Assembly (NCBI RefSeq): GCF_964204865.1
Contig: NC_135251.1
Span: 13,640,001 to 13,704,000 of the forward strand
Direction of reading: 5' to 3'
Length of the DNA stretch: 64,000 bases
Origin: Styela clava
Taxonomy: Eukaryota; Chordata; Ascidiacea; Stolidobranchia; Styelidae
In this document: piece after piece, positions 26,125 through 35,673 of the stretch
How positions within the stretch are numbered: the first letter of the stretch is position 1
Layout of the letters: each line of letters opens with the position of its first letter
Program-made: the position numbers and the translations under genes
The notes under the pieces: model-generated
What the model was told of the DNA's origin: nothing
Seen by the model: only the letters and a program-made list of their open reading frames with translations
Databases searched by the model: none

Positions 26125-26850
26125 CCCCTTTCTTGCAAAATGAAATCACGTCTGGCTACGTCTTTTTCACCGAATGTGACGTCGGTGCTCAGTATAATTA
26201 GATAGAGTACCGGTAAGATAATTTTACATTGTTCATTTACATAATATTCAATTACATAGTGTTAATAATTACAATACTCAAGACAAACTCATTGATTTGG
26301 AGTGAAATTAAGGAAGGTTGCGCTCAATGAAATGCATGTGGTTATTTAGATTTTAAAACGTTCTCTACTGCCGTCTAGCAGTGACAAAATTGCTTACAGC
26401 CGTATTTTGTTATTTACTATACTATATTTTATAGATAAAACGTTTTGCTGGTTTTATCTGCAGTTGTGATCCCAAATAAATGAACTAATATGTCTTGATT
26501 GCGGATAGAAAAATTAGCATGTTTATATTACGTTTATTAATTAGTTGAAACTGAAAGATACGGGGATAGTTGCGGTCCAAATATCGCAATTTAAATGGAC
26601 TTTTAAAAATTTCCCATTGTGTGATCAAATATGACGGGATGACGGGACGTTAGGCTGGTAACTCGCGGCTGCGTCGATTCACGACAAGATGAAAGTATTA
26701 CTTCTTTAAAATGCCACGGCAATCTGCGAACATAATAATATGAGAATATATTGCCCGATTATATTTAGTTTTGATACATATTTTTTGCGATCTTGTGAAT
26801 TTGTTATCGCCGTTAGAAAAATCCTACTATCCGCTTCCAGAAAGTACAGT

Positions 26851-28465
26851 TATAGCAATAACCCTCACGAGTTCACCCCAATTACGGATTTTTGCACCCA
26901 TTTCAGTTACGAAAACAAAGTTAATTTTTCTAAAAATTCAAACAATTTATGTGTAGTGGTAACTAAGCACTATATTTGATGATCTTTCCGACCTTTGAAC
27001 TGCCTTCTGACGTATGATCGGATCAACGGCGCCCAAGCACGCACAACACTCTCGCCAATCCACTCAGCCAGCTTACGGAGAGAAACGCAATCAGACAAGT
27101 ACTACGTTCCAATATCTATCCTATAAGTCGTAAATTGGGGTCATTGCTGATCTAATATCTCTGTTTTCTTTCAGCAGCTCTCAGCAATTGGCTGAGAAAT
27201 CTTCTATAGAAAAAACGTACGAGGATAAAATTCAATAAATTGCTGACAAGCCGGAATGATCAAAATCATCATGACGAAACTATGAACTAAATCGAAAAAC
27301 TGTTGAACTAGGGTAACGGACTCTGGAAACGTTAAAATTATGAATAAGGACTGTGTAGATTGTAGAACACCGATCAAAATGAACTCTTTTAGAACATGAT
27401 ATATGTTCGAGCTGAAAAACCTAATCAAAAACGAACTGATAAAAACAGCGAACTAATGGACTGTTTTAACAGAATACGGTAAATTACGCGCTCTTTTTCG
27501 AATAACAAAGAAATTGTCGCGAATGCCTAATGATATACAGATCAGGAGCATATTATCCTACAATTTGTTTCATGATTTTCAAGTTTTTCTTCTCATTGAG
27601 ACAGACATTTTTCATTCTTCCACTATTACTAAGGTAAAGTCTCTTTTTCTTCTTTTAAATATAATGGCTTTTCATTCGGCTTTCAATTTTTATAAATTAA
27701 TTTTTAACTTCTTTGAATAGTCTAATTTCAAGTGCTTTCAAGAGATTTATATTATTGGAAATTTGTGGTTAGCATCACTTTTCGATTAAATAGATTTCGT
27801 TAGAATTAAAATGCTTTCCAAAAGTAGATTCGAACGAGTCATACTTTTAATTATTTACAAAGCCGTCATATAGAACGCTAAAATAATAAGCTCGTTTAAC
27901 AAAAATTGTATTTTGCGTTATTTTTTATAAAAAAAAGCCCAGGTGACCATAAACTTCAAAATGCGTTTTTTCTTTACGACATGGGCATATAGACCAACTA
28001 GGTTGACAAAATCGTAACAATGCGATAATGCGAGTATGAGTGTTTTAGCTTAGTGAAGTAGGCCTACATTGAATTGAAAATATGTTTTGACCGTCAAAAT
28101 CAAAATTTCAATATAAAAATACGCCATTCTCTTTAAATTCTACTTTACAACTTTTACCCTTTTTTTATAACCTCCATCTTTATTTCAATGTCTTCTCTCA
28201 TTCTAGATCATATACATGTAAATGTTTTTTTTAACTCCTATCATATATTTTAGCGTTATGTATTGTATTTTTCTATATATATATTTCCCATTTTCATAGA
28301 GGGTGCCAAACCTTTAAACTTCCAGTCAGTAAGATGGGGAGATAATATAGCAATAACCCTCATGAGTTTACCCCCATTTTTAATTTAAAATTACGAAAAC
28401 AAAGTTAATTTTTCCTAAAATTCAAACAATTTATGTGTAGTGGTAACTAATCACTATACAACTTG
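26851..28465 (+). mobile_element. Older, diverged relative of the LTR element at 28973-31540
   Basis: At 26851 and again at 28346 the sequence starts TATAGCAATAACCCTCA and shares about 115 bp (aaaacaaagttaatttttc, aacaatttatgtgtagtggt). This resembles the first 80 bp of the younger element's LTR. A PPT-like gatggggaga at 28333-28342 precedes the second copy by 3 nt, as in the young element. The interior (about 27225-28320) aligns with the young interior (gctgacaagccg, aacggactctggaaacgtta, tgatatatgttcgag, gatatacagatcaggagcat). The LTR remnants diverge after about 115 bp, so the limits are uncertain. Confidence 0.55.
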
Positions 28466-28656
28466 ATTTAATACTTATTGAAATATATTAAAGTATTATA
28501 GTTAAACAAGAATACGCAATCATCGCCTTGCTTTATTATTAATCAATTTAATTGTGATCATTTCAATCTGCGGTCGTGTTGACGGAATTAAATTATAAAA
28601 GCAATACTAAAATATCATGACAATTCGTGGACACAAAAATGCGTGGTAAAGTGCCC

Positions 28657-28912
28657 GGTTAAGTATGTTGTTAGGTTTTTATTTGTTTGTTTGTCTGTTA
28701 GATACCGACGATATCTCACGAAAGCGAGGTTGAATCTGCACCAAATTTTGCATGTGCATTCATCATATCTCGGAATAAAAGCCTATTGATTTTGGATAAA
28801 TTATGTTGTATAATAAGCGAGTTATTGATTAATTAGTGATGGGACACACAGTGTCACTATGGAGCAATAACTTTCGATCGATAAGTCCTCGGTCTCTGAC
28901 CGATATTCTCGT
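28657..28912 (+). repeat. Dispersed ~260-bp repeat, copy 2
   Basis: Same ordered landmarks as 17425-17686, including gatatctcacgaaagcgag, tgcatgtgcattcatcatat, ttaattagtgatgggacaca, ctttcgatcgataagtcctc and ggtctctgaccgatattctc. It ends about 60 bp before the young LTR element. Confidence 0.75.
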
Positions 28913-28976
28913 ATTTTGTTTTGATTCGTATTTTTGTGAATTCGACAAACCTGAGCTGTTCGTATAACACTTACGG

Positions 28977-29554
28977 TATAGCAACTAACCCCCGAATGTA
29001 CCCCATTTCATGTTGAAATCATCATGACAAAGTTAATTTTTCCCAAAATTCGAACAAAGACTTTCGTAGGAATCAAATTACACCAGTTTTAAGAACATAA
29101 CATGTTCCATCCAGTCATTATCAAATTAAAATCTATATTCTCAAGACCTTTGGCACTGATTGAAATAATTATATCTAAGTTCCCATCCGTACGATGTACA
29201 TAATTACCCTTATTGAGATAATAGGAGTTTCTGTTTATAACGTGAATCACGAGCTCACGTTTACAGCATTTAATTGGATTTATGATCAATATATAAATAC
29301 GACTCCGATATCTTTCGAGGGGGAGATAGAAGACGATGTAAACCATTCAAAGCGAGTGTGGATAAATGTTATAAGATTTATATTCTGTGTGTTGTGGAAA
29401 TTTACAAATAAAAACATATAGAGATTTTTAACGCATCTTCATTCACGTGGGCGTTGAAGCTGAAGAGTGAACGGGTGACTTGCAAGTCAGAGACAATCTA
29501 CGAAATAGAAATATACGGTAACATCACATTCATCTAACAACCATATATGCAATA
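28977..29554 (+). repeat. 5' long terminal repeat
   Basis: It is 578 bp and as read identical to 30959-31536. An AATAAA lies inside near 29407. Apparent ORFs of 85 aa (minus) and 75 aa (plus) occur unchanged in both LTRs because the DNA is unchanged. That is not evidence of coding. Confidence 0.8.
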
Positions 29555-30478
29555 AATGGTGACAAAACCGACTTGAATTAACCTTCTGAAACGGACCAGA
29601 TCAACGGACAACAACCAGGACTGGCAACAATTTGACGGAATCAACCAAAAAGATGACCAAGCGAAAGCTTTCAATAAGTGCCGAGAAACCGTCTCCACAA
29701 AACGTGCGAACTTACGAACGTCGGGGAGATTCAAATTGCCTGGAACAACGAGTGAAGTATCAAATTGCTGACAAGCCGAAATAATCAAAAACATTATGAA
29801 AAGACAATAATTTCAATTGAAAACAGTTGAACTATGGTAACGGACTCTGGAAACGTTAAAATCATGAATATGGACTGTATTGAACATCGATCGAAATGAA
29901 CTCTTTTAGAACATGATATATGTTCGAGGTGAAAAACCTAATCAAAAACGAACTGTTGAAAACAATGAACTATATGGACTGTTTTACGGTAAATTACGCG
30001 CTCTATTCCAAACAATAGAATTATTTTCGCGCATACATAAAGGATATACAGATCAGGAGCATGTTATTCTACAATTTGTTTCATGATTTGCAGGTTTTTC
30101 TCCTCATTGAGACAGATATTTTTCATTCTTCCACTAATACTAAGGTAAAGTACTTCTTTTTCTTCTTATATATACATGGCGTTTCATTCGACTTTCAATT
30201 TTTATAAATTAATTAATGGTAAAACTTTGAATATTCTAATTTCAAATACCTTTCAAGAGATTTATATTATTGAAAATTTGCGGTTAGCATTCCTTTTTCG
30301 ATTAATAGATTTCATTAGGATTAAAATGCTTTCTAAAAGTAGATTCGAGCGAGTCATATTTTTAATTATTTACAAAGCCGTCATATCGAACGGTGAAATA
30401 ATAAGCTCGTTAAACAAAAATTGTAACCAAAAGCGTTATTTTTTCAAAAAAGCCCTGAGATGGCATACACTTAAAAAT

Positions 30479-30634
30479 GCGTTTTTTCAACCCGACATGG
30501 GACAAATATATAGACCAACTAGGTCTCAACGCGTTTTTTCTTCCCAACATGGGACAAATATATAGACCAACTAGGTCGCAACGCGCTTATTCTTCCCGAC
30601 ATGGGACAAGCATATATTGACCAACTAGGTCGAC
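30479..30634 (+). repeat. Minisatellite, 3 x 52 bp, inside the LTR element
   Basis: Units start at 30479, 30531 and 30583. Each reads gcg(t/c)ttwttc...cgacatgggacaaatatata followed by gaccaactaggtcgcaac, with a few changes. The older relative has a single, shortened unit at about 27964-28010, so the array expanded in the lineage of the young copy. Confidence 0.85.
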
Positions 30635-30958
30635 AAAATCGTAACAATGCGATAAAGCGAGTATAAGCATTTTAACTTAGCGAAATACATTAAATTGAAA
30701 ATATGTTTTAACCGACCAAACCAAAATTTTTAAAATAAAAATACGCCATCCTTCTGTAATTCTACTTTACAGCCTTTACTCTTTCTATAAACTCTTCTTT
30801 ATTTCAATGTCGTGTCTCATTGTAGATCATATACATGTAAATATTTTTTTGACCTATATCATTAATTTTAGCATTGTGTATCGTATTTTTCTATATATTT
30901 TCAATTTATTAGAGGGTGCCAAATCTTTAAACTTCCAGTTAGTAAGATGGGGAGATAA

Positions 30959-31536
30959 TATAGCAACTAACCCCCGAATGTACCCCATTTCATGTTGAAA
31001 TCATCATGACAAAGTTAATTTTTCCCAAAATTCGAACAAAGACTTTCGTAGGAATCAAATTACACCAGTTTTAAGAACATAACATGTTCCATCCAGTCAT
31101 TATCAAATTAAAATCTATATTCTCAAGACCTTTGGCACTGATTGAAATAATTATATCTAAGTTCCCATCCGTACGATGTACATAATTACCCTTATTGAGA
31201 TAATAGGAGTTTCTGTTTATAACGTGAATCACGAGCTCACGTTTACAGCATTTAATTGGATTTATGATCAATATATAAATACGACTCCGATATCTTTCGA
31301 GGGGGAGATAGAAGACGATGTAAACCATTCAAAGCGAGTGTGGATAAATGTTATAAGATTTATATTCTGTGTGTTGTGGAAATTTACAAATAAAAACATA
31401 TAGAGATTTTTAACGCATCTTCATTCACGTGGGCGTTGAAGCTGAAGAGTGAACGGGTGACTTGCAAGTCAGAGACAATCTACGAAATAGAAATATACGG
31501 TAACATCACATTCATCTAACAACCATATATGCAATA
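30959..31536 (+). repeat. 3' long terminal repeat
   Basis: Second copy of the 578-bp LTR, preceded by the polypurine tract and followed by the ACGG target duplication. Confidence 0.8.
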
Positions 31537-32084
31537 ACGGCTCTCCAGTACTCTACGTACCAATGTGGAAGCAGTAAAGCAAAGAATCCTAACGGAAAAT
31601 GTCCTGGTACGTAAACTACGGTGGTACCCGACATTTTGCGATTTCAATAGTATTTTGTATTGCCGCTTTTCAATTTAGTAACCTACTCAGTTTAGCCCAA
31701 CGACTAACATACCGTTTAGCCCTACTTAGTAACCAGTAATTATTGAGTTGATTAATTCTATGTGAAAAAACTTGCTTTTTATGTTTATGTAAATTGTAAC
31801 GTGAATCGTAATTTCGTGAATCGTAATTTCTGGAGCACCAATCTGGCAACAGTAAAACTGGTGTTTACTTTCTCTACGTTTTTCCGCTTTCATCTTGTTT
31901 ACTGGCCTTTTAGTCGTTTAGCTGTTTCGTCTTATGTTCGGTAGAAGGGGTGGCTGTATGGTACCGGTACCTTAATTGAGCAGGATCGGTTGAACTGCAT
32001 TAGCACTGTATGTAATACCGTACCGGTACCGGTTAGTTAGCGAATAGATACAGAACGTAACTGTGTAACGTTAGTTAGTCTACA

Positions 32085-32932
32085 ACGGTACCAGCCAGTC
32101 TGGATTTCATGGCCTTTTTGAACGAGAAATCGGGCGTGCAACCAGAAATTCCCGCGAGCAAATAAGAATTCCTGGCGTGCAATTATAGCTCACGGCGTGT
32201 AAAACAACTGCGCCCGCGTGCAACTGACTTTGACATTAGATACCGTACTTCTCAATACATTCGCGTCAAATTACCGGTATCGGATGAAAAATACGTTGAA
32301 TCAGAGCAAAAATGGACGTTTGACCTCTGACCACAAACATTATTTCTACAGTTTGTCGCTAATTTTGAGAGTGTTTGTGCGACTTTGGATACCCGTACTG
32401 TTCAGTACATTCGCGTAAAATTATCGGATGAAAAATACGTCGACCCAGAGCAAAAGGGACATACTTTGTCATTAATTTTGGGAGTGTTTTTACGTAGAAT
32501 TACCTAATGGATAAAAAATACGTCAAATTAAAGCAAAATGGACGTTTGACCCCAAACATTATTTTTAAAATTATTGTATGAAAAATACGCTGAATCAGAG
32601 CCGTACCTGGCCAGCGTTGGTGCGAAGGCGATCTTCTCGTCCATAACTATTCTCACAAGATTCCTATCATTCAACACGATATGGTCTTTTTTGCTTCGCA
32701 ATTTTCCGATTAGACCAAATCTTGCAAACTAGTATTTGTCGACAATTGTGGAGTTATAATATTTTGGCATCTTTATATTACTGGATTATTGATTTTAAAA
32801 CCATTTAAACCGATTTACATTGGTGAGCAATTGCGAATTTTCGGCGTGCAAAATTGAATTCGCTCACGTGCATTTCTGTGCAGCGCTAGCGCCCTCGGGC
32901 GTGCACCCGCCATGGAATTCAGTCTGGGGTAC
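32085..32932. mobile_element. Candidate non-autonomous DNA transposon
   Basis: The left end near 32094 reads CCAGTCTGGATTTCATGGCC. The right end, reverse-complemented, reads CCAGACTGAATTCCATGGCG, matching at 15 of 20 positions. GGTACC flanks both ends (about 32085-32092 and 32926-32932) but is palindromic and frequent locally, so it is weak as a target duplication. Both ends carry GGCGTGCAA motifs just inside. The body is non-coding and contains a degenerate tandem repeat. Confidence 0.4.
32220..32605 (+). repeat. Degenerate tandem repeat
   Basis: The blocks tacattcgcgt(c/a)aaatta, ggatgaaaaatacgt, gaatcagagcaaaa(a)tggac, tttgacc and taattttg(a/g)gagtgtttttg recur with variation starting near 32220, 32380, 32495 and 32570. 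Unit lengths shorten from about 165 to 80 bp. It is non-coding. Confidence 0.6.
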
Positions 32933-33060
32933 CGGTATCGTACGGTTCCTATTATTATTACCGGTCAGCGCAGGGACGTCACTAAACTAACTGAATAATC
33001 TGCTAGTACAGCAATAGCACGAAATCAATCGTTAAATTGAGCACTTTTTAGTCATTGTGT

Positions 33061-33450
33061 GCGAGAGAATTGCTGGACGTGGACTCCTCCTCGCCGTAGG
33101 GTGGTTCACATAACCGCTGTTCATTTACGGCTTCCTCCATCGATGATCAAGTCCTTGATTCCGAAAACAAATAACTGGCTAACTAATCCCATACCCGACC
33201 TGGACTGGTAACCGGACGAGAGGCCGTGATTCGCCATATGATTAAGCCGTTTCATCGGGATTAATATGTAAATCCTATTTTTTTTTTTCAGTCGATTAGA
33301 ATAGGACCAGCGGTTACGTGAACCACCCAACGACGACGAGGAGTCCAGCAATCCTCTCGCACATAACCATCCCTGCATGGGATTCGAACCTGCGAACCCA
33401 AGCGTATTCCTAACGCTTAGCCCGTTGAGCCACACCGCCACGCCAACTTC
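33061..33450. repeat. Two SINE pieces joined tail to tail
   Basis: 33061-33280 is the SINE body and tail in plus orientation (gcgagagaattgctggac to attaatatgtaaatccta). 33281-33450 is the SINE head in minus orientation, with tRNA-like GGCGGTGTGGCTCAACGGGC at its start and the B box GCAGGTTCGAATCCCATGC. They meet at an A/T homopolymer near 33283-33291. A 106-codon minus-strand ORF across them is an artefact of the repeats. Confidence 0.65.
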
Positions 33451-34608
33451 AGCGCGGTTCAGCTATTACAATATTAGTAGATTGAACTTCATGAAATGTT
33501 CAGATGTTTGAGTTTAATTAAGTTAAATACCGTACTGAAATACCGGTGTTGTTATTATCTCATAAGTTCAATAAATTGGACATCTATAAATACAGAAATA
33601 CGAAAGGCCAAAAGAGAAGTAATAAATTTAAAATTCCCGAACTCTAATACCCTGGCTGGGATTTAAATATAGTTTTTATAAAAAAGTCCATGGTGGAGGT
33701 GAAATATTGATTTGTGATATTTGGCTATAAATTTTTATTCGCTATTATTTTTTCTCAATAATTTAGCACAATTTCTTGTACAAATGTAAAGGCTGAAGGA
33801 ACATCAGTACCATAAGTTATAAATTACTGAATTACGAGTTTATAATTGCATTTATTTTATTTCTGTATTTATATATTTGGCACCTCTGAAATTTCAGGCT
33901 CATTTGTCAACTAGACAAGTTTTTGCTTGGTTTAAAATTAAAAATATAAACGGTTATACACGATTTGTAGTGTTTATATTACAAACAAATTCAAAACAAC
34001 TATTTCTGAAAACCGAAAGGCTTTGACTATAAAATGACACACAGAATAGCCTACGGTACCTCATAACATATGACTGCTATGAGGTGCCTGATTTTCAGTT
34101 TTACGGAATCAGGATGGCGATTTCTTCCTGCCATAGCAATAGTCAAATTCATACTAAAGTTGAGTGGAATCTAAATATGTATAGTTTGCTAATACAGCTT
34201 TTCGTGCATCAGTGTTGCTTTCTGCTCTACTGTTTGTCCATTGCTTATCTTTTTTGATACTGGTAAGAGTTCTAGACCTTACTGGGAGCAAACTTCATGT
34301 ATAAATATAAAATATGCCAGGTAACATGTAAGTTAATGCTTTTATTGAGATCATATTTTTAAAACAATCATCGACTTTGTTTCAATTAGATGCTATACAA
34401 TTTCTAAATTCGTATCTAGTAAAATTATTGTTATTATGCAAGATAAATACATTTAGTTTATTAGACTTGAAGATACTTGCGATATTTTACTCGTTCATTT
34501 ATCTGGTTTGAATTACAAAAGCGTACATATCAGCTCTTCTATATTAAGAATTATTTTATGTTATCTTTAGAATATATCAGAGAATTAATCGAAATGTGAA
34601 AATACACT

Positions 34609-35673
34609 ATGGCAGTGTTAAATCAGTATCTATTTCTGCTTATGTCATGTATGTACCATGCTAATAGAGGTGAAGATTGCCCTGGATGCATTGATATACC
34701 TTGCACAAATTTTCCATGCTCTGTAAATGAGTTATGCTACTTAAAGAAAGTGAGCTGTGGGTCCGAGCTTTGTCTTATTGACCTTCCTGATTGTATAGAC
34801 TCCAGCAAAGTTTGCAAAGACGTATATCCAGTTTTTGATGATATTGGTGGTGTAGTAACTTGCGAATCAAGTTGTGAAGGATCACAAGAATGCATTGGTG
34901 GTTTTTGCTGCAATTCAACCTTTCCTGTTTATAAGGAACTCCCTGATTTGGATTTTATTGATGATGACATAAACTTAGAAACAGATGGCGATAAGCCACC
35001 ATCATTTCTGCTTCCAGATTTATATGAAAATAGTGACAAAAATGAAAAACCATCATGTTCACCCTGTATGACACCTATGTGTCAAATGCTTATGGTGGAG
35101 TGCCCTACACATAAAAATGCACATTGTGTGCAAGACAATTGCTCATGTGCCTTCTGGTTTGAAGATTCACATGGCCAAATGGTTGATTGTTTAGAGTCTT
35201 TAGACCCTAATATACCCTCGGATTCCTCTGTGACATCCACTAAATCTCCAGCTATTACACCAATATTTCATAATGATACACCGAAAGATGAACCTGTGAA
35301 GTCTACTAAATCACCGACAGTTACATTGAAATCTCATAGTGATTCACCAAAAGATGATCCTGTGAAGTCCACAAAATCTCCAGCAGTTACATTAAAATCT
35401 CATAATGATCCACCGAAAGACGATGCTTGGAAATTTATTTTAATTGCAATATGCGGTGCTGCAGTTTTGTGTTTTATTGCCTTCATTGCTTATAAAATGG
35501 CAATTCGAAGAAAAAAGCAACAACAAGATGCATTAAATCAAGAAGAACAAAAAGTTCCACTGAGTCAAGTGGTTTCCACGTCCCCGGATAACAACAATGA
35601 ATTTAAGTCAACTACGCCAATTGTAAATAGTAATCATGACAAAGCTACGTCTTCAGGAGTGGAGAAAGTATGA
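34609..35673 (+). CDS. Cysteine-rich type I membrane protein with 22-residue stalk repeats, unknown family
   Basis: Uninterrupted 354-codon ORF. Residues 1-20 are a likely signal peptide (hydrophobic YLFLLMSCM). Residues 24-101 are Cys-rich (CPGCIDIPC, NFPCSVNELC, CGSELC, CIGGFCC). An acidic linker follows (about 115-149) and a second Cys cluster spans 150-194 (CSPCMTPMCQ to VDCLE). Residues 208-273 are three tandem 22-mers with the core STKSPxVTLKSH. A transmembrane helix lies at about 276-299 (FILIAICGAAVLCFIAFIAY). It is followed by the stop-transfer RRKK and a Ser/Thr-rich cytoplasmic tail of about 50 residues. I do not recognise the family. The Ser/Thr/Pro repeats look like an O-glycosylated stalk lifting an ectodomain off the membrane. 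A ctttag at about 34566-34571 upstream could be a splice or trans-splice acceptor for the 5'UTR. Confidence 0.85.
   Translation: MAVLNQYLFLLMSCMYHANRGEDCPGCIDIPCTNFPCSVNELCYLKKVSCGSELCLIDLPDCIDSSKVCKDVYPVFDDIGGVVTCESSCEGSQECIGGFCCNSTFPVYKELPDLDFIDDDINLETDGDKPPSFLLPDLYENSDKNEKPSCSPCMTPMCQMLMVECPTHKNAHCVQDNCSCAFWFEDSHGQMVDCLESLDPNIPSDSSVTSTKSPAITPIFHNDTPKDEPVKSTKSPTVTLKSHSDSPKDDPVKSTKSPAVTLKSHNDPPKDDAWKFILIAICGAAVLCFIAFIAYKMAIRRKKQQQDALNQEEQKVPLSQVVSTSPDNNNEFKSTTPIVNSNHDKATSSGVEKV
35230..35427 (+). repeat. Three 66-bp in-frame tandem repeats (stalk repeats)
   Basis: Each 66-bp unit encodes 22 residues beginning V(T/K)STKSP and ending (S/P/T)PKD(E/D)(P/A). Units 2 and 3 are closer to each other than to unit 1, which suggests stepwise duplication. 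Confidence 0.85.

Larger units (their letters stand above)
28973..31540 (+). mobile_element. Non-autonomous LTR retrotransposon with TAT...ATA ends
   Basis: Two 578-bp copies, 28977-29554 and 30959-31536, are the same at every position I compared (constant offset 1982). They start TATAGCAACTAAC and end ATATGCAATA. The flanks are ACGG at 28973-28976 and ACGG at 31537-31540, a 4-bp target duplication. Two bases after the left LTR comes TGGTGACAAAACCGACTT (29557), a primer-binding-site-like sequence. A polypurine tract GATGGGGAGA (30946-30955) ends 3 nt before the right LTR. The 1404-bp interior has one short early ORF (from about 29651) and no reverse transcriptase, protease or integrase. It therefore depends on another element's enzymes. 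Identical LTRs imply recent insertion. Confidence 0.8.
22718..34608. other. Repeat-rich intergenic region without host genes
   Basis: Between the eS25 start and the membrane-protein gene I find only transposon-derived and repeated DNA, listed individually: SINE pieces, an inverted-repeat pair, a palindromic MITE, two related LTR-type elements, a DNA-transposon-like block and an inverted SINE pair. The remaining unique DNA (about 24520-25250, 26130-26850, 31541-32085, 33451-34608) shows no convincing exons. The eS25 promoter should lie just above 22717. Confidence 0.6.

Noticed and set aside
29089..29346. 85-codon ORF found identically at 31071-31328
   Set aside because: It lies in the two identical LTRs; identity reflects recent retrotransposition, not protein conservation.
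33121..33441. 106-codon minus-strand ORF
   Set aside because: Runs across two oppositely oriented SINE pieces.
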